This document shows positions 46,941 through 62,745 of a DNA stretch of 64,000 bases, piece by piece; the stretch's first letter is position 1; each line of letters starts with the position of its first letter. A model generated the notes under the pieces. It was not told the DNA's origin. It saw only the letters and a program-made list of their open reading frames with translations, and did not search any database. A program made the position numbers and the translations under genes. The DNA lies in the NCBI GenBank assembly GCA_025084515.1, contig JAJAGP010000101.1, forward strand, positions 310,001 to 374,000, in the 5' to 3' direction. The stretch is from Ancistrus triradiatus (Eukaryota > Chordata > Actinopteri > Siluriformes > Loricariidae).

Positions 46941-48744
46941 TGAAACATGAACACAAGTACTGTAAGCCTTTTTTCCTACTTTTACACTATATATAATTAA
47001 TGATGGCGATAATTCAGTGCAAAACTAAGTCTGTGATATAGACTTTAAGATTCATACTAATTTGTGTTTTAACTTACGTTCATAGATAATATAGTATAAA
47101 CAGGTACAATTGACTTCCGATTAATTAATACCCCCTTACCTAGTCCTAGATAAAGAATCATTGAAAAGGCATTAACATAAAACTTTTGTTGAAAAACAAT
47201 TGAAGGACCAATTTTACCCCTTACAATTCTTGATCTTCTCAAATTTATTAGATGCAAAAAATTATAGGGTAGCATATTATTTCATAAATGACATGTCATT
47301 AGTTACAAAAACACCTTGTAACCATGATTTTAATTATATATCATGAATTTGTACATAATTAAATGTACATTATTTAAGAAATTCAAATCAAACATATAGG
47401 CTTAAAACGTCTATTTAAAATTACTTTAGGGCAAAGAGACAAAAGTGGTTTTCTCATTTCGATTTCAATCTATGGTAATGTGTCTTACACTGGTTGTGTT
47501 CTAATTTATCTTCCCTTCATATTAGCAGCCTTGTGTTCATTGAAAGAAGCAGCTGGATGGTAGATTGGGTTGGGTGTCATTTTCATTGGAGCAAAAGCAA
47601 ACATTTACTCTGCAGCTCACCACCTCCTTTCACCCCCTTCCTGAAACTCATTAATCCTGAAACAACAAAGAAAAAAAAAAGAAAAAAAGAAAAGAGGAAC
47701 TAAAAGCACATAAGACATTGATGCTGAAAAGCAAACTTAATATAAATTTATTGCACATTGATAATTGCATCAGTTTTCAAGTTATACTCCTTCACATTTC
47801 TCTACAATGTGCTCATTATAAATTCAAATCAGAAAAAATGTATTAGCTAAATCACTAAAAAATACTTTTGTATGCTTAAAAGACGCACGATTGTTTCATA
47901 TCTTGATATTACAAATGAGCATTTCTTTAATATTACACTCAGTCATTCACTCGTTCCCTTTGCATACCCCCTTAATCCAGTTGAGGGTCTCATGGCTAGG
48001 GAATCCACTGTACCACCATGCCTCCCTTTAGCATTACATTAAATCTCATTTACCAAGCAGAGACTTATGTGTTTATAGACAAAAGTATGCTATGTTACAG
48101 GTTTCTAGGCTTACACTTAACAGCTCGAGTTAAATTACACAGAGACTCAAGGCGCACTTCAGTTGCTCTAACAGTGACTTCATACTCGACTTGAGACTTG
48201 ATTTTATTCCCAAATCTCGAGTAACTCTTTATTACAAATAATAATAATTATAATTCTTTTTATCTTAACGTATTTTATTTGTTTCCATTTGGTGAGCTGC
48301 ATTCAGTTCCCTTCCCTGCCATGTATCGCATGCGTGCTGCCACAGATAACCACAGTTGCCAAGTCCACTTATTATAAGTGAATTTTTTGTGCTTGTTTCT
48401 AAAATGTAGTTGCTTTTGTTGATCCCTGATCCTGTCTTTTGATACTGTAGTGTAGGCTAATGGGTGACAGTACAGTACATGCTTTAAAGTCACAAGAAAT
48501 AATATGCAGTAGCCTATTATGGGCAGACCAGATGGCATTCCTGCATTCCTGCAAGAGACTTGAGACTTCACTTGGACTTGTGAGCATCTCTGGAAGGGAA
48601 AGTGTGGTGACTCTCTTCTCTTTTATTTAAAATAAGTTATTTGCATTAATGAATGTTGCTTTGCATTAACGGACCACTTTAGAAACACCAGGTGTACTTT
48701 CTGACCACTGGGTGGCAGCTCAGAATCTTTATTGGGTCCTCATA
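46941..48744. other. Intergenic upstream of foxa
   Basis: AT-rich; an A-rich run at 47668-47697 and a short dispersed fish repeat at 47935-48030. No gene found. Confidence 0.4.
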
Positions 48745-50411
48745 CAGTGGGGCAAAAAAGTATTTAGTCAGTCACTGATTGTGCAAGTTCTCCTACTATA
48801 GAGAGAGGTCTATAATTTTCATCATAGGTACACTTCAACTATGAGAGACAAAATGAGAAAAAAAATCCAGGAAATCACATTGTAGGATTTTTAAATAATT
48901 TAATTGTAAATCATGGTGGAAAATAAGTATTTGGTCACCCACAAACAAGCAAGATTTTGGCTCTCCACAGAAGAACTGTACCTTCTTCTTTAAGAAAGCT
49001 CTTATGTCCTCCAGACACTACCTTATGTAATGGCACCACACCCAACGTTTACCCCCTACCCCGCCTACCCTGTATTAAATGAAATTTAAATGGTCACCCA
49101 TTAATCCTGTATTAATGGCCCCTTTTTGATCTCGTTATCTGTATAAAAAAGACACCTTCCACCAAGCCTCAAACAGTCAGACTCCAGACTCAACCCATTG
49201 GCCCCAAGACTAAAGAGCTGTCGAAGGACACCAGGAAGAAATTGTAGACCTGCAGCAGCTGGGAGAGTGATCTACAGTAGGCAGCGTGTGTTGGTGTGAA
49301 TAATTCAACTGTGGGAGCAATTGTACGAAAATGGAAGACATACAAGACCACTGATAATCTCCATCAATCTGGGGCTCCACGCAAGATCTCATCCCGTGGG
49401 GTCAAAATGATCATGAGAACGGTGAGCAAAAATCCCAGAACTACATGGAGGGACCTGATGAATGACCTGCAGAGAGCTGGGACCAAAGTAACAAAGGCTA
49501 CCATCAGTAACACACTACGCCGAGAGGGACTCAGATCCTGCAGTGCCAGGCATGCCCCCCTGCTTAAGCCAGTACATGTCCAGGCCCGTCTGAAGATGGA
49601 TGATCCAGAAGAGGACTGGGAGAATATCATGTGGTCAGATGAAACCAACATAGAACTTTTTGTTAAAAACTCAACTCATCGTGTTTGCTGAGAATGCTGA
49701 GTTGCATCCCAAGAACACCATACCTACTGTGAAGCATGGGGGTGGAAACATCATGCTTTGGGGCTGATTTTCTGCAGAGGGGACAGGACGACTGATCCGT
49801 GTTAAGGGAAGAATGAATGGGGCCATGTATCGTGAGATTTTAAGCCAAAACCTCCTTCCATCAGTGAGAGCATTGAATATGGAACGTGACTGGCTCTTCC
49901 AGCATGTCAATGATCCCAAACACACCGCTCGGGCAACGAAGGAGTGGCTCCGTAAAAAGCATTTCAAGGTCCTGGAGTGGCCTAGTCAGTCTCTAGACCT
50001 CAGCTCCATAGAAAATTTGTGGAGGGAGTTGAAAGTCTGTGTTGCTCAGCAACAGCCCCAAACCATCACTGTTGTAGAGGAGATCTGCATGGAGGAATGG
50101 GCCAAAATACCAGCTAAAGTGTGTGCAAACCTGGTGAAGACTTACAGGAAATGTTTGACCTCTGTCATTTTCATTACATGTATCAAAGTATTGAGATGAA
50201 CTTTTGTTATTGACCAAATACTTATTTTCCACCATAATTTACAATTATATTCTTTAAAAATCATACAATGTGATTTCCTGGATTTTTTTTTTCTCATTTT
50301 GTCTCTCATAGTTGAAGTGTACCTATGATGAAAATTACAGACCTCTCTCATCTTTTTAAGTAGGAGAACTTGTACAATCATTGGCTTACTAAATACTTTT
50401 TTGCCCCACTG
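48745..50411 (+). mobile_element. Tc1 family II copy, full length, dead
   Basis: Ends CAGTGGGGCAAAAAAGTATT and ATACTTTTTTGCCCCACTG with flanking TA. Plus-strand transposase in two frames (49296-49691 and 49813-50199). Asp 1 in '[10 protein letters not shown]' and Glu in '[10 protein letters not shown]' are kept, but the second Asp is Val in '[10 protein letters not shown]', and there is a TGA after 'LWG' (about 49763). Confidence 0.93.
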
Positions 50412-51454
50412 TATGTCACATGCACACTTAATTAAAAAGTGATGATGTAGAACATATTTTTTATAGGAGGGGAGCTTTTACTCAGTGTTTCGACTTGGCA
50501 TGTGTTAGTCAAATGTGCGTTGGTGCTGAAAACCAAAGTGATGTATAAAATGATTAAAGTGATTATATCATTGGCATACAGTGCATACAGTGGGTACTCC
50601 TTCTGCTTTTGGGTAACCCCTCTATCACCCCCAACCCCCCTGGAACTTGCACACAGTTAATGCGGAATAAATATACCACATAAACTTAGACTTTAAATTA
50701 CTGTATGGATTTCAAAATACAGATCAACAGCCCACAAATGTAACTACAAATGACAAAAGTAACGTGCATGAAATATCTTATGTATACAGTATGCCCAGTG
50801 TAGCCAAAACATTAAGTAAACACCAAACTCAACAGTCCATTAGGCTCTAATATTCTAATATTTTGCCAGAACATTGTCTATTACTGGTAGGGTAGACTTG
50901 GCTGGCCTTGCTGAATTATTGCAAGCTTCCTTTCAAATCGCTATTTGAAGGCATCTCACCAAATTAGCATGTACATAGACAGTGACGTTTAGTTATGAAT
51001 GACAAATACGTAGCACATTCTTCAGTATGCTAAGAAGAGGAAGACAGCTATGCACCAGACCCTGTAGTGAAAATCGTAACTCTGATTGGTCAGATATCTT
51101 GTCATTTTGTGAATAGACTCACATTACCGAACCCTTCAAAATATTATCAGAAGAGTCACACAGGCACCTAGACAGGAGTAATCTTAATGAGCAGTTTTGA
51201 TTGGTTAGTAGCACTCTCAGTCAGATATGCATACTATAGCAACCAAGAAAATGCAGAGTAGCATTTTGAATTAGTTGATGTTTTTGATTTTGCTTTATTT
51301 ATGAAATAAATATTTATATAAAGCTTTACATAGACCTGTTTGTTACCCCTTCTCCGAAGGATTAGAAGGGCCTGACTGCACACCACTGGATTATAAAATT
51401 AGTAGACTTAATATAAATTTGGTATGAAACTTAATAATAGTAGTATGAAGGTAA
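50412..51454. other. Intergenic, nothing recognised
   Basis: AT-rich; no exon or named repeat found. Confidence 0.4.
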
Positions 51455-52560
51455 CGCAAATATCAAATCAGCCACTCACATGGCAGCAATTTCATGCATT
51501 TGGGTATGTAGACATGGTCAAGATGATCTGCTAAAGTTCAACCCGAGTGTCAAATTGGGAAAGAAAGGTGATTTAAGTGACTTTGTACGTGGCATGGTTG
51601 TTTGTGTTAGACAGGCTGGGCGGAGTAGTTCAGAAACTGCTGATCTACTAGACGGTGAGATTGAAATGGTTTGGGTATGAGCAGATGACAGATTAGGGTT
51701 ACATTTGGAGAAGGCTGGTGGGTATGGAACTGCCAGGCAGGAGAAGAAGAGGAAGACCAAATAGAGGTTTATGGATACTGTGAAGGAAGACATGCAGATG
51801 ATTGGTTTGACAGAGGAGGATGTTCACGACAGGGCAAGATGGAGAAGAAGAAGAAGAAGAAGAAGAAGAAGAAGAAGAAGAAGAGCATCTTTGAACATAC
51901 ATCATGTCGAATCTTGGAGCGGATGGACAACAACAGCAAGAAACCGCACTGGGTGCAACTTCTGTCAGTTAAGAACAGGTAACTGTGGCTACAATTTGCA
52001 CTGGGCTCACCAAAATCAGACAATAGAAGATTGGATAACGTTACCTGATCTGACGGGTCTTGATTTCTGCTGCAGTATTTGGATGGTAGGGTCAGAATTT
52101 GGCATAAACATCATAAAAGCATGGATCCATCTTGTCTTGTATCAACAGTTCACGCTGCTGGTGGTGTAATGGTGCTAAGGATATTTTATTGACTTTGGGC
52201 CCCTGTATACCAACTGAGCATCATTTAAAAACCACAGGTTACCTGAATATTGTTGCTGACAATGTCCATTCCTTTATTACCACAGTGCACCATCTTGTGA
52301 AGGCTACTTCCAGCATGATAACATGCCATGTCACAAAGCTCAAATCATCTCAAGCTGGTTTCTTAAACATGATAAGTTCACTTTACTCACATGGTCCCCA
52401 CAGTCACCAGATCTCAATCAAATAGAGCAGCTTTGAGATGTGGTGGAACAGGAGATTCACATCATGAATGTGCAGCCAACAAATCTGCAGCATCACAACA
52501 TTTATTTCTGTCCAGAGTTAGAATTAAAAATGTCGTATTGACTATGGGAGATTTTATTCA
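51455..52560 (+). mobile_element. Tc1-like copy (family V) interrupted by a LINE tail
   Basis: Shares GGTCAGAATTTGGCATAAAC and flanking text with 560-1640. Split at about 51650-51884 by a LINE 3' end. No open transposase frame. Confidence 0.65.
51650..51884 (+). mobile_element. 5'-truncated LINE 3' end with GAA/AGA tail
   Basis: Plus strand reads 'FMDTVKEDMQMIGLTEEDVH' then 'DRARWR', the C-terminus of a fish LINE frame, ending in an (AGA)n tract at 51842-51884. It sits inside the family V Tc1 copy. Confidence 0.75.
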
Positions 52561-52567
52561 CTATATA

Positions 52568-53412
52568 CAGTGGTGTGAAAAAGTGTTTGCCCCCTTCCTG
52601 ATTTCCTATTTTTTTGCCTATTTGTCACACACACACACAAAGTGTTTCGGAACATCAAACCAATTTAAATATTAGTCAAAGACAACACAAGTAAACATAA
52701 AATGCAGTTTTTAAATGAAGGTGTTTATTATTAACAGAGAAAAAAATTAAACCTTCATGGCCCTGTGTGAAAAAGTAATTGCCCCCCCTTGTTAAAACTT
52801 AACTATGGTTTATCACACCTGAGTTCACTGTCTGTAGCCACACCCAGGCCTGATTATTGCCACACCTGTTCTCAATCAGGGCATCACTTAATAGTGAAAG
52901 TAAGAGAATTTCCATACAAACAGTGTGACCAGATCTCACAGCATTTCGACTAAACAGATTTGTGGTCATAAGCACAGCACTTGTTCTTGTCCTGAACACC
53001 ACTTACTAGGGAGCATAAAGAGTGAATCCTCAGATTATGGATGAGTCCAGATTTACCCTGTTTCAGAGCCCTGGGTGTGTAGCAGGGTAAGAAGGGAAGC
53101 AAATGAAATGATGCATCCATGATGCATAATGTCTACTGTACAAGCCTCTTGAGTCAGTGTTATGATATGGGGTTGCTTCCTTGGTCAGTCAGGTCTAGGT
53201 TCAGCAACATTATGTGGCAATAGAATAAAGTCAGCCGAATACCTGAATGACCAGGTTTTCTCATCAATGGATTGATTCTACCCTGATGGCATGGGCATAT
53301 TCCAGGATGACAAGATTCAAATTTTGAAAGAGTGATTCTGGGAGCGCAAGTAATCATTTTCACACACAGAGTCCTGACCTTAACCCCTTTGTGAAGTGCT
53401 AGAGAAAACATA
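52568..53412. mobile_element. Tc1-superfamily composite, left arm plus foreign transposase fragment
   Basis: Left arm CAGTGGTGTGAAAAAGTGTT (family VI) to about 52990, joined to a plus-strand transposase core from another Tc1 family (53020-53410, with 'WGCFLGQ' and 'FQDDKIQI'-like text). No intact gene. Ends at the TA where family III is inserted. Confidence 0.6.
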
Positions 53413-54927
53413 CTGGTCCTTCTCAAAAAATTAGCATATTGTGATAAAGTTAATTCTTTTCCGTAATGTAATGATAAAAATTAAACTTTCATATATTTTA
53501 GATTCATTGCACACCAACTGAAATATTTCAAGTCTTTTATTGTTTTAATACTGATGATTTTGGCATACATCTCATGAAAACGAATCTCACAAAATTATCA
53601 TATTTCATCCGACCAATAAAAGAAACGTGTTTTCAACCTTCAGATTATTATGTTCATTTATGCACTCAATACTTGGTCGGGAATCCTTTTGCAGAAATGA
53701 CTGCTTCAATGCGGCGTGGCATGGAGGGAATCAGCCTGTGGCACTGCTGAGGTGTTATGGAGGCCCAGGATGCTTCGATAGCGGCCTTAAGCTCATCCAG
53801 AGTGTTGGGTCTTGCGTCTCTCAACTTTCTCTTCACAATATCCCACAGATTCTCTATCGGGTTCAGGTCAGGAGAGTTGGCAGGCCAGTTGAGCACAGTA
53901 ATACCATGGTCAGTAAACCATTTTCCAGTGGTTTTGGCACTGAGAGCAGGTGCCAGGTCGTGCTGAAAAATGAACTCTTCATCTCCATAAAGCTCTTCAG
54001 CAGATGGAAGCATGAAGTGCTCCAAAATCTCCTGATAGCTAGATGCATTGACCCTGCCCTTGATAAAACACAGTGGACAAACATCAGCACCTGACATGGC
54101 ACCCCAGACCATCACTGACTGTGGGTACTTGACACTGGACTTCAGACATTTTGGCATTTCCTTCTCCCCAGTCTTCCTCCAGACTCTGGCACCTTTCCGA
54201 ATGACATGCAAAATTTGCTTGCATCCAAAAAAAGTACTTTGGACCACTGAGCAACAGTCCAGTGCTGCTTCTCTGTAGCAAAGGTCAGGCGCTTCTGCCG
54301 CCGTTTCTGGTTCAAAAGTGGCTTGACCTGGGGAATGCGGCACCTGTAGCCCATTTCCTGCACACGCCTGTGCACGGTGGCTCTGGAATCGGCCCTTCTC
54401 CACAATCCTCCTCAGGGTCCGGTCACCTCTTCTCATTGTGCAGCGTTTTCTGCCACACTTTTTCCTTCCCACAGACTTCCCACTGAGGTGCCTTGATACA
54501 GCACTCTGGGAACAGCCTATTCGTTCAGAAATTTTTTCTGTGTCTTAACCCTCTTGCTTGAGGGTGTCAATGATGGCCTTCTGGACAGCAGTCAGGTCGG
54601 CAGTCTTACCCATGATTGCGGTTTTGAGTAATGAACCAGGCTGGGAGTTTTCAAAAGCCTCAGGAATCTTTTGCAGGTGTTTAGAGTTAATTCGTTGATT
54701 CAGATGATTAGGTTAATAGCTCGTTTAGAGAACCTTTTCATGATATGATAATTTTGGGTTTTCATGAGCTGTATGCCAAAATCATCAGTATTAAAACAAT
54801 AAAAGACTTGAAATATTTCAGTTGTTGTGCAATGAATCTAAAATATATGAAAGTTTAATTTTTATCATTACATTACAGAAAATAATTAACTTTATCACAA
54901 TATGCTAATTTTTTTGAGAAGGACCAG
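53413..54927 (-). mobile_element. Tc1 family III, full length, nearly intact transposase
   Basis: 1515 bp between TA dinucleotides; ends CTGGTCCTTCTCAAAAAATT and ATTTTTTTGAGAAGGACCAG. The minus transposase runs from the helix-turn-helix ('SERIGCSQSAVSRHL') to 'AVISAKGF'. Asp 2 is in 'QHDLAPALSA' and Glu in 'LNPIENLWD' (frame 53666-54472). Asp 1 is in 'LFLDASKFC' (usually SDES), in a different frame (54142-54405), so there are compensating frameshifts near 54180 and 54400. A stop lies in the N-terminus near 54546. It is the youngest-looking Tc1 here. Confidence 0.93.
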
Positions 54928-54929
54928 TA

Positions 54930-55310
54930 CAGTTTTGTGAAAAAGTGTTTTTCACTTTCCTGATTTCCTATTTTTGTGCATGTTTGTCACTCTTTAAGAG
55001 TTTTGGAACATCAAACCAATTTAAATATTAGTCAAAGACAACACAAGTAAACATAAAAAGCAGTTTTAAATTAAGGTGTTAATTATTAAGGGGAAAAAAA
55101 TCCAAACCTACATGGCCCTGTGTTAAAAAGTGATTGCCCCCTAAACCTAAAAACTGGTTGGGCCACCCTTAGCAGCAATTTATTTGTTACAGTTCTTAAC
55201 CCAGTTCTAGTTCCTTCAGCAATCTCCTTACTTGTGTTCTGTGCTTGATGCAGGCCAATAACTTTACCCGTCTGAAACACACTACCGGCTCCCACGATGA
55301 CGGGATATGT
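54930..55310. mobile_element. Tc1 family VI arm, second copy
   Basis: Repeats the left arm at 52568 (GTGAAAAAGTGTTT, then AACATCAAACCAATTTAAAT) in the same orientation, directly after family III and its TA. Confidence 0.7.
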
Positions 55311-55669
55311 CTTCCAACATGGTTAAAGATATTAAAAGCTCACTGCATCAGTTAAAATTAAAACTAAATTAAATTATTGCCAGCTGAAACATTTTAATCA
55401 ATTATCCAAACAAAGGCTCTTAAGAATTAGTTTTTTTTAATCCAATGGTGATTGGATTTTTGGCCAGGCAGTGCATGTCTATGATGTCAAGTACATGAAC
55501 TGCCTCTTCACTTACCGTCTTAAACCCTTTTATGCAGATCAAAGTTGAAGCAATTTTTCAAATGATGAAGTATTCAAGAGTTACACAACTTTTTTAAAAT
55601 CAGTAAACTAATTAAAGGTAAATTTCATGTACTGCAGTAAAAAGTACTCCATAAGTAAATGTCACCCCA

Positions 55670-57092
55670 CATTTCAGTTAAATCATTTTTATTTCATGGA
55701 AATACAACATCATTTTCAATTCCCTTGCACAACCATTTGTTGCACGTCATTACATGTTCATCTGAAGTATTTCAAAACACTTGATCACTTATACAACAAT
55801 ATGAACAACAACTCAAGTCACAATAAGTTCCAAGAGGAGTTATAATAAGTTACACCCATCATGCCAGGGTTTAAAAGCAAAAGTTTAAAATTTTCATTTC
55901 ATTTTTTTGTTCATTATCATTAACAAGTTCTGCCTTTGAAGGCACAAAAATCCCCAGTGTGTATGTATGAACAGTGCCATGAAAAAGGATCCTGGTTAAG
56001 GACAACACACTTTAAAAGAAGAAAATGTAAAAAGATCTTTGAACACAGCTTCACTCAGTAACTTTAGAATTCCCTGTATGTACACAATGTTACAATGTGT
56101 TAATCCTTAAATAAAATCAGCAGTGGGAGTCCCTGTAGGGAGGTGATGTTTTCATCAACAGAGGTATTTTTAAAAACAATGTCTATCCTCCAAATTAACA
56201 CAGCATTTAAAATAGGTATTGTTAATATGTTCAACAGCTCCATTGGTTAAGACCACACTTTACATAAAAATACATTAAATCAGTCCAGACAAGAAGTTAA
56301 AAGGAAACAGCACAACAAGTGCAACAATCAGTGTGTTTGCTTTCCGAACTTTAGGCAAATATTGAGCATACATAGTACATTATAATAAAAATGACCTAGT
56401 ACCATACTGAATACTTTGCTTTTTCCAACAGTGTCATTTCCGATGAAAAATATAATTTATAAAAGTTAGAAATGATTTCAAAATCCACAGTAACAAGATA
56501 ATGAATTAAACTGAATCTGGTGACCTCTTTTAAAATGTTAAACTATAAAATTTATAAATACGCAAACTCTCATTTATGACATTAGTCTCCATTAAACATC
56601 TTCTGTTTGCTCCTAGTTGTTCAGAGCAATGCATCATAAATAATAATAATAATGTGAATTTAAGAGGATGATGTGAACTTTTCAGAGGCAAAACTTTTAA
56701 TGATCATGCAAATAAAAGTCACATTGTGTACGAGATAAAAAACAGACTCAAAATAAAAGCTCACAATATTAGTAAATCCACTCTGGTTAATGTAATAGTC
56801 AAATTTGTTATGGTTTCTTTAATTCTGCCTTCAACAGGCTTCACTTCACTGGACACTTTTTTGGCAGGTTTACATTCAGGACCTGCTCTGCCATCTCAGA
56901 CTCATAACAGGCTCAGTTAGAGCGATGGAGCTGTCACATCACTTAAGGACCTAATCTTGGGTGGAGGTATTTGTGCCACTGAAGAACAGTGGTTGAATTA
57001 ATACTTCTAAGTTATCTTCATCTTTCAAGGGTTTATACGTTCCAACCATCTCACACCATGGGAAGGTGGAGCAGTTCTAGACTGAGGGCTTT
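55670..57092 (-). other. Probable cyfip2 3' UTR
   Basis: Follows the cyfip2 stop. It is largely free of recognisable transposons, in contrast to its flanks, with AATAAA on the minus strand at 55693-55688. Length about 1.4 kb. Confidence 0.55.
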
Positions 57093-58925
<1,833 letters not shown>

Positions 58926-58929
58926 TAGT

Positions 58930-59215
58930 ATACTCAGCAATGTATTAGGAACACCTTTCCCCCTACACTTTCATTGTCTCATATAATCACTCGGTTACAA
59001 TTGTGGTAAGCAGAATAGCATCTCAAGACCGCACAACATGAAAACTTCAGGCAGATTGGCTACAACAGGGAGACACTGCTCACTGGCTTATTGAGATTAC
59101 ATATGAGAAACAAAAATACAACAGGATTAATGCAGCAGAAACAGAGACCCCACCCAATGCAACAAATAACAGACTAGGAGGGTCTTGCTGTGTACAAGTA
59201 GAATGATCAGAAACA
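58930..59215 (+). mobile_element. Tc1-like fragment (family V)
   Basis: TATTAGGAACACCTTTCCCC start, then GATTGGCTACAACAGGGAGA-type text of family V. About 290 bp, non-coding. Confidence 0.55.
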
Positions 59216-59262
59216 TGCTTGAGCGAAAGAGGAATATTCCCATAAGAAACAGAAATAGGTTA

Positions 59263-59832
59263 CCGTATTTCCGGGCTATAAAGCGCACCGGGGTATAAGG
59301 CGCAATATCAACGATCGACTGCTAACGGATCTATTTTCATACATAAAGCGCACCGGGTTATAAGACGCATTAAATGAAACAAAACTCTTAAGTTCCGTCG
59401 GAAGCTCAGTTTGGTCTTTACCTGGCGCAGGGCGTCTTCTTGCTTCCTCCACTTCCGTACCACTGATTCGTTAATGTTGAATTCTCTCGCAGCTGCTCTA
59501 TGTCCATGTTGTACTGCGAGACTGATAGCGTTGAGTTTGAAATCCGCTTCGAAAATGAATGAATGAATGCACATACCGTAATGCTGAAGCACATACCGTA
59601 TTACTCCGCTATGCTGCGCACTACGGTTGCCTTAAGCTTCATAACCTACCAAGACCGTGCTAAAACATTTTGACAGATTTATGAGCGCCGTGTACCATCT
59701 ACAATCGGTTCTAGGTCAGAAGTCTCAACCAGAATTAATTCATACATTAGGCGCACCGCATTTTAAGGCGCACTGTCGATTTTTGAGAAAATTAAAGGAT
59801 TTTAAGTGCGCCTTATGATCCGAAAAATACGG
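59263..59832 (-). mobile_element. pogo-like DNA element with TA duplication
   Basis: 570 bp flanked by TA; ends CCGTATTTCCGGGCTATAA and, inverted, CCGTATTTTTCGGATCATAA, with internal GCGCACCG/AGGCGCA repeats. A minus-strand frame (59308-59592) reads 'HRAAAREFNINESVVRKWRK', a CENP-B/pogo-type helix-turn-helix. No DDE core remains, so it is a non-autonomous derivative carrying only the DNA-binding part. Confidence 0.75.
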
Positions 59833-59839
59833 TAGTCAC

Positions 59840-60238
59840 TCCACCATACTCTTTTTTACTGAGTCATTCCAATATTTGTCAGCTTTAGCATAGCTTAGCC
59901 TTTCCAACCTGAGCTCCTTCTGAAAAAGTGGTTTGTTGGCTGCTACCCTACCAAAACAACAACAACAACAAAAAAAACATTCCTGATCAAGCTTCTTCAG
60001 ACTGTAGAAGGGTCAACTTGAGCTGCCAGGTACTGCTATTGCTCAAGTGTAAGGGGAGGTCACATTAAATACTCGGCACTGTACCATACTATACAGAAAC
60101 TGTTTTTTAGTAGTTTTTTAAATATTGAATACAAATTTCCTATACTCTATATTACTATAGTCTAATACAGAGACATTTCTCTTTATTACAATAGGCCTAT
60201 ACCTAAACTAATGGCCTAAGGCTTTTGCACACTACTGT
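59840..60238 (-). mobile_element. Tc1-like fragment (family VII)
   Basis: Antisense to 29332-29832: CATTCCAATATTTGTCAGCT is the inverse of a segment near 29670-29700. Ends GCTTTTGCACACTACTGTA. Confidence 0.55.
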
Positions 60239-60380
60239 ACATTTACAAATTATTGGGGTTTGTCAAAAGTTAATTAATAATCAGGTGTGTAATTGCTTAT
60301 TTTTTGCACCCACACCAGCAGTTTCTGGACAATGATGCTACATAATCTTACCAGTACACTGTGTGTTTGTACTTATTTTA

Positions 60381-60641
<261 letters not shown>

Positions 60642-60690
60642 TTAATAACACCATTTGTTAAATTATGTTCTCAAATTCTATCAGTTCTCA

Positions 60691-61519
<829 letters not shown>

Positions 61520-61821
61520 GGACCACGACACTGGAGGGCAGCAATGGCATAGTGGACATGCCGAGATTGGCAAGCGAACCCTAGCACGCACGCGTCAACC
61601 CTCAGTGGCACTGACTGCACTATTTGACACCTGCGGGCTCAGGTATTTAAGAGCGCCTCTGGGCACCGTTGGGGGTCGCACTCTCGCCTTATACTTGACA
61701 TTTAATGTCTCGCATGTGCTGTTGTGTCTGGTATTTGGCCCTTGGTCAGGGAAAGAGTTAGAACCTGCTCACTTTAGGAGCAGGACCAAGTATGCTCAGG
61801 AGACCGGAGGCGAATGGCCTG

Positions 61822-62010
61822 TGGTAGCCTTGTGGTAAAGGTACTGGACTCTGGACCAGAAGGTCAAGGGTTCAAATTCCATCTCTGCCAAGCTGCCACT
61901 GTTGGGTCCTTGAGTAAGACCCTTAACCCACAATTGCTTGGATTGTAAGACTGTATCAATTGTAAGTCGCTGTGGATAAGGGCGTCTGCTAAATGCTGTA
62001 AATGTAAATG
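61822..62010 (+). mobile_element. tRNA-derived SINE, copy 2
   Basis: Same family as 14735-14930: AGGTACTGGACTCTGGACCA, B-box GGTTCAAATTCC, TTGTAAGACTGTATCAATTG and the tail GGATAAGGGCGTCTGC plus TGTAAATG units. Inserted inside the GC-rich block. Confidence 0.87.
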
Positions 62011-62659
62011 TGAATGTAGGGTTTAGCGTATTAGGGTATGGTAACATCCCGCCGCTCGCTCCCCTCGTCACCCTTCGCGGTCTCTCCGTCCCCCTCAGCG
62101 GCTTCGGCTCGATCGCCACAGCGGCACGAGCCCCCCAATGTTTACCCCACACTTTAGCCATCTGCCTTACAGCGCTTATTTGTCCCCTTAGTGATCAGGG
62201 AGTAACTTATCCCTGCTTTTGCTGTTTGGCAGGTGCTGCGCTGCTTTCATCCCCGCTGGGTGACGTCAGCCCCACTCGGCCCACGACCAGCGACTCGCAT
62301 CGTGCTTTTTCGGGATCTGCCGAAGATCTCCAAAGCAGCTTCCGCGAGCGATATGCTCTCGCTTGCCCACCTTGCTTCGCGTGCTTCTGGGATTCCCCAG
62401 AAAACCATAAAATGACGCTTTTCGCCCCACTTCGTTCGGGTCCCCGCCGCTCTGCACATGCGTAGACCCGTGGCATGCTTCGTGCGCCCTCGAAGGCTTC
62501 AACCTTTCGCTCGCCACAGCGCATTTTAGTGCTATTAGTTCTCTTCTTTCAATGCGTCTTTGCAAAGTTCCCTTCCTCCATTTACCTTTCCCTAATATCC
62601 GTTTTGTACATCGCTCCTTTGTTTTTGACAAACAAAGCTTGACCTTTGTTTTCCCCGGC

Positions 62660-62745
62660 ATTACCCCTAATGGCCACGTGGCGCTGTTGTAACGCCACCG
62701 ACCCTGACACCAGCAACCAGGGTTCGATTCCAGCTGTTGGCCCCC
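62660..62745 (+). repeat. Pol III B-box-bearing SINE-like segment
   Basis: GTGGCGCTGTTGTAACGCCA hairpin followed by B-box GGTTCGATTCC 35 bases later, then a GT microsatellite (62776-62800). Not a tRNA: arms do not pair and the A-box is imperfect. Confidence 0.35.

Noticed and set aside
51699..52023. Poly-Ser and poly-Phe frames
   Set aside because: Reverse translations of the AGA tail of a LINE.
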